Shown here: in pieces, positions 46,075 through 59,300 of the stretch
How the letters are laid out: each line of letters opens with the position of its first letter
Numbering within the stretch: position 1 is the first letter of the stretch
Assembly (NCBI RefSeq): GCF_000516985.1
Contig: NW_006917091.1
Coordinates: 4,299,022-4,363,021 of the forward strand
DNA: 64,000 nucleotides
Direction: 5' to 3'
DNA from: Pestalotiopsis fici W106-1
Taxonomy: Eukaryota; Ascomycota; Sordariomycetes; Amphisphaeriales; Sporocadaceae
Program-made: the position numbers and the translations under genes
Notes under the pieces: generated by a model
Told to the model about the DNA's origin: nothing
Seen by the model: only the letters and a program-made list of their open reading frames with translations
Databases searched by the model: none

Positions 46075-49000
46075 TTGCTCTTGTGGTCAACCGTAAGAAA
46101 CAACCCTGGGACTGTGCCATGGCCTCCCCCTCCCATGTTCAGGTTTGATGCAGCTGGGCTTGTGCGGATGCAACTCAAGCATTGGGGTTAGCAGCAGATA
46201 TCCATGCCCAGACCCACAATACATAGATCCCATGCCATACTAGCGTTATGTACATTGATGTAAAGGCTGTGTGGGGTCAGAGTCGGCGAGGGATTGATGA
46301 TTTGCAGCAGATGGCCCGTGCTAGAGAACATGTCAGCTGGTTGGCCAGATGGAGCTCCTCCAAGAATAGTTGCAGTCAGCGGCAGCCAATAGTCTTTGCT
46401 CTGCATCTCCGGTCGCTTCGGCGCGAGAACCCTAGTCGTCGTCTGCTATCATCCCTGGCCTGCCTATGCGACCGCCGCGGCCTGAAAGCCTCTGAAGCCT
46501 ATCTTGCTTCACACCCTCTTTCCATCTCGCTCCCCCCTCCCTCCTTGTGGTTGCTTCCCCAGAGTCTGGACCACCCTCACGACACCTTTTTCTCGCGGAA
46601 TATGAGAGCAGTCTGCTGAGTCACATGGTGAGGCTCCACGGCCGCGCTTTTTCGCAACCCAGAGCTGTGGCGGCCGCGATGAAGGAGATCATGTCCTCCT
46701 CGAAGCGCGCCGTTTCGTTCCATTCATAGTCGTGTCCATCTGTCTGTCAGTCTGTCTGCATAACGAGCGGGCAACAAGGCATGACCCGGAAGAGGGGTTG
46801 GTAGAGTAGCAGCAGAAGCAGCTGTCGCAGTAGCAGCAGCAGCAGAGCGCTGCGCACTTACGCGCGCCCGTTGCAAAGAAGCGGAACTTGGCTTACCGGT
46901 CGAGGTCACTTCTTGAGCGTTGAGAAAGACTAAATCCACATGCCACCATACTAAATGTCAACCCAAAACCGCATCCACGCGGCGCTCGAGTGCGGACGGA
47001 CCAGGATGACACACTCATTACAGTACTATATTTTTCCTCCTCGCCTCTCTGGTGGCTACGACTATCGCGGCAACTTCGCAGTAATCCAGTATAGCGCAAA
47101 GCAAACAAGCCGACAAACACAGTCTAATCAAACGGGTTGCCGTCGTAAACTGAACTCAAAATTTGCAGCTAGATATAACCTGATCTTGCCATGGGCAGCA
47201 CGTCGGTTCCGGGCAGCCCACAATCGCAGAATCGGCGCGGTCGAAGCCGCGCATTCAGCTGTGGCGCCTCTTCGTATATGATCCAGGCCAGGGATTCTAC
47301 AGAACGGGGCCAATCATGTCCCGTCTCAGCATATCTCTGATCCCAAAGGCAGTTCTCTGCGCGAGGGCGATATTTGCCCCTTCATTGGCCTCAATGTGGG
47401 AATGACGTTCTAAGAGCACAAGCTTTCCATCTCCATCGGGCACTCGCCCCGGTCCAGTGAAACATACATAGCCTAGGCTCCAAGGAAGGCGAATGCTCTC
47501 GGTGCAGAGCTCATCCTTGATAGGTCATCACAAGTCTTCGGATCATCACAGGACCCCATACAAGTCCATATCTATCAGGATGGCGTACTCGGCAATCGTA
47601 CGCGCTTGTCTGGTTTTTCATTTTCTTCCCCCCCAAGGCTAGATCCGCAAACAGTAGAACTCAAGCAGGGAACAGTCGACTGTATCCCATCGAGGTTTCT
47701 GCAATGCCATCATACAGTCCATCAAAAGAGCTGATCTCGTGAGCTCGTGATTAAATGTCAACATCAGAAATGGACCGGCGCCGCAACGCAAGAGGCGCTT
47801 CTGCAGCTCGACAAAAGCGTGCCACTAGGCTTCGGCTGCAGTATCGTGCATAAAGCTACGGAGGACATTAGACCTGTGCAACCTAGCCGCTTTTGTCAAT
47901 ATCACTTGCCTATCGTAGCAGCACACGAGCAGGGACTTGTCTACACTCACCTCCAGCCAGGATAAACACCAGCAAAGTTGATCACCGATATTGACTCGTT
48001 GAAACGGGCAGCTTCTTGTCTCCAAACCCACTCGTATCATCACATGCCGCTTCGTTGGAGTTATTGTGGCGATCTCTTGACCTTTATTATCTTTCTTTCT
48101 TGTTGTCGTTTTCCTGTCGCAGCTTCCAGCATGAATTCCTTGACGCAAAGGCAGTATTGACAATCATGGAAGTCAAGTAGTAGGCAGGGGTTGGCACCAT
48201 GTAGCTGGCTGGGCAGAGTTCGCATATCAGGCCCATGTATTTGCATAACCATTCACTTGGGTGTCCATATTTATTCCGCACCTAGAAGATACATCAAAGG
48301 GTATCTTATCCATGGAGTATTTCATTTCAATTGTTCAGGATCTCAGACATACGGCCGGACGTGTTCAACTCCCATTTTCGATTGGCTCTATGCGTCGTAA
48401 GGATGATCTCCGGCGCCGCAATGTCAGATCCCTATAATCCTCGCCTTTAATGGCGATAGCTGAATCAATTGCGCAGGGGCATATCGCCGACTCGGCAATA
48501 TCAAGAGGTGGAATCCACTGCACTTTTGGGGACACGTTCAAGATTGGGGGCTCGGGGAATTTGTCTTTGGTCATTGTTGCACAAGACTACCATCTGGATG
48601 CTCCATATGCTGGGACTGGCTGCATACATAGAGTGCCAAGCAACTTTACTACACCGACTAGACGATACTCCTGACTCGAATCTACTGGGAGTATTTTCTC
48701 GGAAAGAAAATCATCCCTACTTCCCGTCGCCAAATGCAAGCGCCAACACCTTTCGTCTAGTTATCGACTCTGTCCTCCTGATAGAGACAATCGGGCAGAC
48801 TCATGTCTGACGATCAAGTGACTGGGGGCAATGTGTGTTGCTGCAGCAGAAGAGGGTGAAACTGTGCTTGCTTAATCAAAAGTTCTGAGCTCTGTGAATG
48901 ACAAGGTCTAAAGTGCCAGATTAAAGATTGGCATTGATACCAATGGCCGCCGCAAGGCTCAGGTTGAAATAATTTGGGTCACCTTTGGTCCGGCGTATAA

Positions 49001-52000
49001 CCCATGGCTGTCCAATATTCAACCAATACGAATGATCACACAGTCCCTAAAACTCATCACCCCCCTCTTCTCCTATCGGAAAAATGTGAAAAGATGATGA
49101 ATTCTCCTGGTACACAATATGACTGTCCTATAGTATCTTCTAATCTCTGTGGCATGACCCTGACTCGGTGACTGTGCGACGTTATTCGTAAACCAATGTC
49201 GCATATCAGAATTGATCTATAGGAACATCAACAGAGTCCGTGTCCTCAAGGGCACTTGTATTTGCCAATTTAGGAAATCTTTTCATCGCACGGGCACAGA
49301 CGATGGAACTCCCCTGCCGTACGTGTATACTAACTGACAATAATCCATTACCTGTCCCCTTGGTGTCGTACAAGAGGTTGTCTGCTCATGTGCTGTGCTT
49401 TCCAGCTTACACTGGCACGCCAATGGGCGTTGGGGTTGCCCCCCAAGATTATTAATTATACACCCGATTTTTGTTCAGACTGTATCTGAAAGAACACAGT
49501 TTGATCTTGAGGCATATTTGGCGTATATATTATCTTGAAGGGATCCCCGGAGCGTCATTTCGGCGGTCAGGATGCAACGGAGACTTGTCCGACGATCGAG
49601 CGACTATAACACAGGTGGTCTTCCTTTCCGTGGGCTCCACTCTGCCCGGACGCAAAGACCATCAGTCTAAATCGTGCGACCGGGCCAGGAAACGTCTGTT
49701 CTCAACTCTGGCCCGTGAACGGCGTCCGTGTCTGTGGTTCTGCGTGCTCCTATGGCTCTCCAAAGGGGTCATGGTCATAGAGCAGCATACTATTCTAGAT
49801 GGCTCATGGTCAAAGTTTAAGAGACCCAAGCGCATCGTGCATATATACTTATAACTTCGTGAGCACTACTCAGGTTTGCGGTCCAATGAACGGTCATTTC
49901 CTTAAGCTTTCGGCTGCATCGTCTGATCAACGTCCTACCTGTTGCAGACTAGCGTATACTGCTATATTCGGCCGATACAACGACTTGCATTTGATACCTC
50001 GCTTGGTTACTTTTTGAGAAGATGGACAGGCAGGATTCCTCTGGGTGCCCGGCCTAGGATCAATCGGCCACTTTTTTTTTCTTTCTCTCTCTCTCGCCCT
50101 TCTCCCACTTGTCCACTTTATTACTTGCTGACCCCAAAAGGCTAATCTAGGTTACTCGGCAAGCTCGGGCTGCCGCTGCTAAGGATAGCTGACATGTATC
50201 CTTGACCCTCGGCCAATACTTGCTGCGCCATATCACTTTGCGAATGCGCATCATTGCCATGATGTACTGTTGCATCCGCTAATACCTTCGTTTCCCTCCT
50301 CTGACTAATGACATCGAGCGAACACCCTGGAAAGCTCAGGTGAACTTCACGAAAGCCTGCCAAAGTCCTCGGGGCCCCTGGCCGTTCGTTCAGGCGTCAG
50401 CCTACTAGGTAGTCATCATCGCTATTATCGCCCGCTGGGGTACGGAATGCATACCTACATAGTCCAGAGCCCTCTTACGGAAGTACTTGTTTTCCATTTC
50501 AATCTTCGTATTCGCGGTACGTATCCCATACTGCTCTTTGCAAGTACTATACACTACGAGAACAAGAAATTCACTTCGCCCAATATACCCAGCCACGGCG
50601 CGGACAGGCTTCCAGGTGAGTCTAATGATACTAGTTTCGTAGTCGCCCATTGCTGCTGAGGAAAACCCGAGCAGCCACCCGGTGGTGTCGGTAGATAGGC
50701 ACACAGCTCGATCTGAATGGGAGACCAAAAAAAGAGTTGCCCAGGCATTGGAGTCCAGTCATCAATAGTTTTCTTGTTTCGCCACTACGACTGATCTTTG
50801 TGCTGACCGGTCGGGCCTCTTTTTGCAACGGCAGCGCACGCAGCTCACTTGCTCATAAGACAGTTTGTGACCTCGGGATCTAGTCGAAAAGACCTCATTC
50901 CTTTGCGCTTCGTTTACAAATCCCCATATCCACGGCTATCTAAGCTGTCATTGCCGAATTGGTAGCTTCAGAACTAGGAGCATTGCTTGTTGCTCTCACT
51001 ACTACTCCTGCACCTTGGGATCTACAGTACGGCCTACGGAATGTCTTCACCTATTACTGACCACTAGTGCTTGACATTCCCGAGGCGTCCCCCCCTGCTC
51101 TTCCTGACTCTGTTCTCACAGTCTTTGTTCTTGGCCCCTTGCCGTTCAAGTACCTCAGGTTACGTTTGGGCTTGTTGAGACCCCGGTCAAGATCCCTTGG
51201 CTCAGCCGGCGGCCCTCCCGGCGGCATCGTTGATTTCCTCTTGTCGCATCGCTTGTCAAGCTCCCCAATCCACCCAGTCAGCGCGTTTTCCGACTGTTCC
51301 TCGTCCTAGCCATCATCATAATCATCAGCATCATCATCATCGCCGCTGCTGCTGCTATTACCAAGACTCCGGCCCAAGCACACCCCTGGCTGTTGCGGGG
51401 CTCTTTTTTTTCTTCTTACCCATTCTCTCCCGTGGTGAAGATAACGACAACACGTCTGTTCTTGTCAATTCTAAAATATCTTGTCCTCTACTGCCGCTGT
51501 AGTCTCCTGCCCTGTGGGCACAAAGCGCAGTGCAGATCGCGAAAAGTTTGATGAGTTGCGGGCTCGGTTGGGTACAAGCGCAAACGTGAGAAGAGAAAAA
51601 AAAACGCACTGGCACGGAGAGCTTTCCTCGGATACACTTGCATGCATCATTTCAAACCATACACGATTCAATGCCCTTGTAACAAGGAAGCAGCAAGCGG
51701 CGGCATATATCACGAGCGGCACAGCCTTGGACCTCCCTTGGACCTCGGGCTTTACTGACCATTATTCCCCAAAGGAAGTGCCAATCGCGCTGTCTTGTGA
51801 AGGAAGACCCAAGGCAGCCTGCCTCTTGTTTTTTTCTGTATTTTATTTTTTGGGCGACTATCATCTGCTACTGATACTATTATCACTGTATCGTTACTTG
51901 GAACATCGATCGCCAAACTAGCCCGTTCACTCAACCAACGGACGGAGGCGCAAAACGACAGACCCATCGGACCGGCCTTGTTGCATTTCAGCGCTATCAT

Positions 52001-53723
52001 CTTTTCCACTTGAGATGCTAATTAAGTCACAAGTCGCCCGACGTCGAAAATAGGTAGCATTTTAGAGGCAACTATACACACTACATAGGTGGCCCGCCGC
52101 GGTAGCTCTTTTCGACAGGCCCTCTCTCTCCATCACCTTTGGTCTACCCGTCGATCCATCCACACACCCACTACGAAGCTGCCGTTGCACATCCCATCCC
52201 TCACATTCCCCATCGCATCAAACCAAGCGGCTGTCCAGTCAAAGCTGCGCTTTCTGTTTGTTCTGCTGCAATCCGCTGCCGGCTCTTACTGGCACACCCC
52301 AGATCTTAGCTCGCAGCTTGACCTTGACCCTGCCTAGTGCGACTCACTCGGTGCAGAACTGCGTCCGGTTTTTGTCTTGTCGTTGTTCTGCCTGTCCTCT
52401 GTTCTGATTGCTGCCACTCTAACCTACAACCTTTTTGGGGGGCTTCTTACACACAATTTGATCTATCTGCCTGCTTCATCCCCTCGCTCGCTCTTGGCCA
52501 GTCAGAACGGGCACGAGTCTCCTCGTCGAAGGGAAAGAAAAAAAAACAAGTGGTATTCACCTGCTCAACCAGCCTGGTCCGAATCCCACCAATCCTGGCC
52601 TCCGCCTCTGGTTGGCGCGCAGTGTCTCAGAACTCATCCCACTTTCTTCTACTTTTCTCGCCTTGCCCTGTTTCCCTGCTTCCCTGCCTCCCTGCTTGCT
52701 TGCTGCTTGCTGCTTGCTACTTCTGTCCCGCTTCTCTTTTCTCTTGCTGCGCCAGACAGATGAGAGACCGACTTACGTACATGCCTGCGTACATACATCC
52801 ACACATACATACATGCGCGTACAGTCAACAGAGTGCACTCGGCAGCTTCTTTGGGAAAGTCAACAGAGTTATTGATATAATAACCAAGAGATCTACGTCA
52901 AAAATTTCCACAAAGTTAGAAGAACGATTACCCCGGACTCCGAGCTGAACGACCAGGGAAAGAGTGAGGAAATACAAAAAAAAAAGAAAAAAGATCAGGT
53001 ACAGCAACGACTGTATTAGTCGCGGGTCCACCAGCAAAGGGAAAAAAAAGAGTGGGCTCCTACCGAACTAAAATACCAGCCTGCTTAGCTCCAAAGGTAT
53101 CTGTCCCAAAGCCCAAAGCCAAGCCGCCTACCTTGCCTCTACATCATCACACCCAGGTTCCATAGGAAGGCCAGTCAGTCCGTCCCCAGTAATTCCTTAC
53201 ACTAAAGGCTTTGGGTCCTGGCTCCTGTCGCCTGTCGTCTTTTGAAGAAAGAGAGATCCCATTTCCCTTCCCGGGGGTGCTTTTCTTTCCCTATTATTAT
53301 TCGACCCCTCCCCTCCACGAAGTCAAACTCAGCCTTGGGACTTGCGCCATCTTAACCAACCATATGCAGAGCCAACCTGCAGTTCCGTTCCTCCCTTCGA
53401 AGCCGGCAAGATCAACGTTGTCGCCTCAATCCGCTGAAGCGCGTCATTCCATCTTCTGTCAATTTTAGGGATCCAACTATATCAAGACACGTCGTTTGCT
53501 GCAGGCACCAAATATTCGCGCCCGTCGTGCCCGTCCTGCCTGCCTGCTTGCCTACTACCCATTCTGCCCGCCAAATACCCGCCACACGCATCGGGCATCG
53601 CACCTACTTACGCAAGCACGTACAGCACAGCAGCAGCACGACCGACCGACTGGATAGACCCCGACAAGGTCAACACCTGGAGTAGGTTGACGTTGGCCGT
53701 TGTCGCCTCGCCTCCCGCCCCGA

Positions 53724-56350
53724 ATGTATCATTCCACCCAGCCAAACGGCGCTGAGGGTGCGACCATCAATCCCGCGACCATCAACCCTGCTGCGCTCAA
53801 TTCTGGTAAGTTCATTGCTTGCGCCTCAACTTCCTTTCTTATATTCGCGGCCTTTGCTGCGACCCGAGATATCAAGCAGCGAGAGTTACCTGCTATCTGC
53901 AATCTTGGTTCTCAGTGGAACCCCGCCGCTACTCCATGCGCCGCGCCGCGCATATCCTGTGTGCCCTTGCCGCGACGATAGTTTCGCGGTCGCGGTCGTT
54001 GGCGTCATCGCCGGAAGCTCCATTCCCCAGCTGGAAGATTCTGTCGCGACAGCCACAAACAACGTCCAAAAAGAAATACCGCATCATCTCATAATTGCAC
54101 TACTGTTTTCGATCCTGCACACATGGCCATGGCTGTTTCTTCATTCAGCAGATCTTCGTTCAATGTTTCTGTCGTCGGATGAATGTGGATGATGAGGCAG
54201 TCTCATCATGATGCAATTGCCTTCTATTGCTCACTTGACTGACCTCGCGTCTAACCCTACAGAATTACTAAGCGCGAATGCGCGTGGGCTCAAACGGAGC
54301 CGATCGCCAGAATATCAAGATCTTCAAGCTACCGGGGCACCGGGAGACGATGGTAAGCCTTACCTAAGTTCAAACGTATACATGTGTAGCGCACAGCCGC
54401 ATCTTAGTCCGGCCGCGTCGCGTTTCCTAATATTCCGACGTTGCGATTAAGCTTCGTGCTGTACCACCACTGGTTGCTGCACAGCGTCATACATCGCGTG
54501 TACAAAGATCAACAACCGTCGGCGTTGAAAGATTGTGTTGCTAACTTGTCACTCGCATTACAGACAACCCCAGAAAACGTGGAAGGCCTATTATGAAACC
54601 TCGATCCTCCGGAGGCATGCCAGAACAATCAAGACAGTCGCCTCATGTAGGCACAACCATGCCCAGCATGGGTCACCAGCAAACACTGCCACCACAGACG
54701 CCCCAGTCCCAGAGTGTGCCTCTGCCTGTGCAAGCGGCGTATACACCTGCTCAACCCCAAACCTCACCTCCACCCAAGACAACACCTACGAAAACCACGC
54801 TCAAGGCCCTGCCCACCGTACGCGACCACACCACAGATCAACTTGGTCCGGGCGGCGATGAATATCTACCGCGCGAAACGGACGAGGCTGGTGAGAAGAA
54901 GGTAATGGCGAATGGCCAACTTACCGGAAGCCGCGAGTACAGATGTCGGACATTTTTGGTTCCCAACCGCGGAGATAAGCTTTTTATGCTCGCCACGGAA
55001 TGCGCCAGGGTCTTGGGCTATCGAGACTCTTATCTACTATTCAACAAGAACAGGTCCCTCTTCAAGATTATTGCAAACCAGGTCGAAAAGGACGATTTGG
55101 TAGCCCAGGAGATTTTACCATTCTCGTACCGATCTCGACAAATCGCCATAGTAACTGCACGGTCCATGTTCCGTCAGTTTGGCAGTAGAGTCATTGTCAA
55201 TGGACGAAGAGTGCGAGATGACTATTGGGAGGGCAAGGCCCGCAAGCAGGGATTTACTGAGGCAGATTTGGCTGGTGAGAAAAGACCTGGTGCATCCAAG
55301 GCCCGTGAAGAAGCCGCAGCCGCGGCTGCTGCCAACAATCCTCCTCCTTTGGTTGGCGGTCCACATGGCGAAATAGTTTATGCGAATACTCCCGGCCAAT
55401 TTGGTGCTCCCCCGCAGCCCCAGCTAGTTCAACCAGGTATGATTGGAGCACCAACAGGAAGCCCGATGAGAATGCCCATGATAACCGCTCCATCAACAGA
55501 TCTGAACGACCGCCGGCCAGACTACAACTTCATGAAGGGTGGCCCTCGTCAGGAGATTTCCGGCCCTGCCTATCAAGACCGGACTCAGCCAACCCCGCTG
55601 GCTGAAATCCATGCCCAGGCACACCATGCAGCCGAATTCAACCGCTCCATCAACCAGGGGCGAGAGGTGCGCAATGAATACATGCAAAACATGTGGCGGA
55701 GGCCTCATGAGCAGCCCTCTGCTCCATCTGTCGGAGGCGACACAACGATTGCGGCAACAACCAGACCAGGACAATCGCCGCATGCAGCTACAGCTAGTCT
55801 CCAACAGCCGTCGATGGTCCCCAATCAGAGTCCTCAGATGTTGATGACAGCTGCCCCGTATTCTCAATCAATCCACGCGCAGCAACCGATCAGCCAAGCG
55901 CCCATGAGAGGCATGCCTCAAGCCCCTGCCCAGAAGCAAACGCGCCCGCCAAGTCTCTCCGGCCCTTCAGGCAACCTGGCTCAGGGTGCACAAACATACA
56001 ACTATAACCAAAATGCCATGTGGAATCATCCTCAGACTCCTCAGACTCCTCAGCACTACTCAGGCTATACTACCCAGCCTCAGCAATCACCTCACCCGCA
56101 ACAGTCACCTGCACCACAGCTTCGCCATCCCTCTGGCGGTACACCGCAAATGCAACAGGGCGCCATGCAGTATCCTGGAATGCCCGGTATGAGCAGTTAT
56201 GGTACCCCCAGCCAAGGCATGTATCCACCTGAGCAAACCCCCAGGCAGTTCATGCCCCAAAACCCAGGTGGTTCACCAGCTGTGACTCAAGGCTGGTCTA
56301 ACCAGCAAACACCGGCTGGTGGAAATTGGTGGGCAAACCAGCCACAATGA
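53724..56350 (+). CDS. RSC7: Chromatin remodelling complex subunit Rsc7/Swp82 (Npl6-like)
   Basis: Exons 53724-53805, 54263-54352 and 54564-56350 give 652 residues. The first introns are long for this region (457 and 211 bp), and the first coding exon is only 27 codons. The product starts MYHSTQPNGAEGATIN. It then has a basic LKRSRSPEY and an AT-hook-like NPRKRGRP spanning the second splice. The conserved CRC domain (about residues 175-300) reads REYRCRTFLVPNRGDKLFML, ARVLGYRDSYLLFNKNRSL, LPFSYRSRQIAIVTARSMFR and VNGRRVRDDYWEGKARKQGF. The C-terminal half is Gln/Pro-rich and low complexity. Rsc7 and Swp82 are accessory subunits of RSC and SWI/SNF in the nucleus. Which of the two complexes it joins cannot be told, but filamentous fungi usually have one such gene. 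Confidence 0.92.
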
Positions 56351-59300
56351 TCTCAGCCATTATGAAGTCGAATTCAGAACTCGGTTGCCCAAGGGAGGTT
56401 TCTGGCGCTCCTGGGTGCGGCGTCTGCCGTCATTAAAATCATGGCCGCAGGCACAAAATGCCGGCAAGTGATGTCCATCAAGAGGCTTTGGAGGAGCAAT
56501 ATCGGTCTCATGCATTGCTGGTCTTGTTCAGACTCATAGAGGAGTTTACATCGGTTCCTGCTTTGCATGACTGATACACATATGAACAGGCACTCTCGAA
56601 TAATAGAGAGTCCATGTTTTGAGCACACCGAAAACCGCGAAAGCGGCCAAACTGGAATCTCCAACCAATTTTCCTTGCACATTCTATAAACGATTCGAGT
56701 TTGGCCGGCATTGCATATACAACTTGATACCATTGTGGATTCTTCTTTATCGTCACTGATCCTTCTCGGACACTCGTTCTACGATCCCGTCTACCGCTCA
56801 CATGTCGGCGTGAGGAAGGGTTATTGGATCGCGACTCATATCTTTAACGCTGACGATTGTCGCTCGGCAACATCAGGACAAGGTTGCATGTTATTCTCGA
56901 AATAATAATTAATGATTTGAATCCGCAACATTCATATACAGAAAACCTTCCATGCCGTTCAAGCTCAAAGGGTACGATCCTTCTGGCTCGATGCTGTAGC
57001 TTCGATGTCTGAGGTCAGCTGCATGCTCAACGATACACTGTGGTACCCTCGATGTTTTCGTGCTGCCAAGTCGCCACTAAACACCCGAGGCAATGACTAT
57101 CTGGTGCACTGCATCGAGCCAATGAGTTGCTATTCGTTGCCAAACCAACCTTACCTAGCCTTGTCGTCTGAGTCAGAGTGAGATGGACCACGGAAATCGC
57201 GGTGCGCATTCCGGCAGCATTGGAGGAGTTCTGTCTCATGTCTGGTACCTGGAAAGATACCTTGTTTTTCTCTTGATAGTGTCATTTTCTTTTCTTTCTT
57301 TGTTAATTTTTTTTTTCATATCCCCCGCGTGCTTTCAACCGCATTCAGAACGATAGGCGGCTTTTTGGGCTTTTTGTTAGGTGAATAGGAGGAATACAAC
57401 AATCGGATATACCCCATACTAGTCCCTTGTGACGAAATCATGAGCGGAAGATTAGGTTGTCCGATGAGGGCTGGGAAATTTGCATATTTGGGTCGGACAA
57501 ACACATTTTCTGTCGGTTGGACAGTTGTTCGCGCGAGTCCTTTCTTTCAGAGTAGCCGATTGCACTTGGCAGTTTGGCCCGGAATTAAACTTTTGTGTCT
57601 TCTTCATTCATAGTCGGAATTGAAAGCTCCACTCATCGAGCAAGTTGGTGCCGGATGCAACCTTTTTGATGATCCAATAAGTTCCCAATGGTCGGTCTCC
57701 TCCTTGCTTGACGATTCTGATGCCTCCTTATGATACCTGTAACATGCTTTGGCTCACATGGTTACAAACAAGAACAAGAACAACAACAACAATGGCATCA
57801 GCTCCGACATGATGGTCCCCTAACGAACGGCTAGACAAGGTAGACGCCACTCGCTAGATTTTTCATCGTCTTTTAGAGCCCAAGGCATGCATGTCTCAGC
57901 CTTTAGCAGAGTCAAAAGTCAAACCAACTGACATTACCTGAAAACATTCTGCTCCTACACTAATGTAATACCCGCAAACTAACATGCGTGCCTCGCAAGC
58001 GAGCTTTTTGTCCCTTGCCTTTCCAAGTCACTCTCATAAGCTGATCGATCCGTCAGGTCGCGCCGCCGCCGCCGCTGTAGGGAAAAGGTGAGTTCACATG
58101 GGTGTATGACAAATGGAATCCTTCATCTGATCATGCTTTGGCTTATCAGGCTTCCAATGCCCCGGGGGGACAATAGGGAAGACTTAGATTATATTCCATC
58201 ATGATATTTAATGGGCCTCTATTAGTGCAGAGACGCTTTATTGAGAAATTGCCATATAGCAATTACCCAAAATGGCATGAGACAAACCGCATGGATAAAG
58301 GCCATGGATGACAAGAGCCGAAGATACATTGCCGTCTTCCGTAAGTACTTGTTAGCTTTCGAAAACAGGGACAAGTTCTGTTTACGCCATGCATAATTAT
58401 TAAATTCAAATGGTTGGCGGCGAACGCTCTTTTTTCTTCTTAGGCAGTTTTTTCCCCTCCCAAGAGGTTGGGACGAACGCGTCAGCCCTGAGCAGCAGTT
58501 TTTAGTCTTCTTTTTCTTGAACGCTTTCGGTCTCCTGCAGCAAAGGTAGCAGTTAGCAGCAGCAACCAAAATAATAATAAAAAAGTCTCCGGCTCCAAAC
58601 AGCCCGCATCCGTTCACTACTTTTACAAGAAAAGAAAGGGAAGGGGAAGAAACCATGACGCCACACCCGAGCCCGTGCTGTGTGCTATCTAGTATCTACC
58701 TAACCTAGGCAAGGCAAATGCACTTTAGAAAACCCAAGCTTTTGTCTGGGCTCATCTGTCTGACTCAGCCCCCCCCCCAACTGAGACAAGAAGGAAAAGA
58801 ACAAGGGCCTGGGCCTGGGCCCCTCTCTATTCCCCTGGGCTGAATTGGGGACGAAAAACTATACAGTTCAAGCGAAAGGGAAAGAGAAAATGCAAACATA
58901 GGGTTCGAACAATGCATCTTCATGATGTATGAAAGGTGCTGGAATATTCTCAAACGACTACGCTACCTGACTCCAGCCTAGGAGCTGCGTCTATTCAGTC
59001 TCTTGCTGCCCGGGCAGTTGATGTCCAATCGGCCCCAGAAAAAAACCAATTCTGATATCATCATTGATGAAATGTTTATTTTGCATTTGGGTACCTGTTG
59101 TCCGCTCGCCGCTGGCTCCGTCATCTACGTGCATTGAAACGGCGCCAAGGGCCTCTCTTGCTTACCTTTTTTCCCCCTGCGATCGCGAATTCTTACCTCG
59201 GCCGAGTAATTTTTTTTTTTAAATATCAATGACATGAGCTAGAGATGTGTCTTGATACTTCTTATGTGATGATTAAAAATGGAAATGTTACGCTTACGGC

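Larger units (their letters stand above)
43003..53723. other. 10.7-kb gene-poor region between DIS3 and RSC7
   Basis: I read both strands and found no frame with family resemblance, a signal peptide plus splice logic, or a tRNA. It contains an A30 run at 43495-43524, a GCCT5 tract at 46055-46074, CAG-rich sequence near 46800-46845, CTGT repeats near 46741, a CAT-rich run near 51311-51345 and strongly CT-rich DNA from about 51.0 to 53.7 kb. The last part looks like the long promoter and leader of the RSC7 gene. Non-coding RNAs cannot be excluded. Confidence 0.4.

Noticed and set aside
46055..46845. GCCT, CTGT and CAG runs considered as a CRISPR-like or structured array
   Set aside because: They are simple microsatellites without spacers, and CRISPR arrays are not expected in a fungal nuclear genome.
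52337..52948. 203-codon plus-strand frame rich in Ser, Leu and Cys
   Set aside because: The composition follows the CT-rich DNA of the RSC7 promoter and leader; the same DNA gives several similar overlapping frames.
58222..58656. 144-codon minus-strand frame with hydrophobic ends
   Set aside because: Lys-rich low complexity in the middle and no family. It may be chance, although a small membrane protein cannot be fully excluded.
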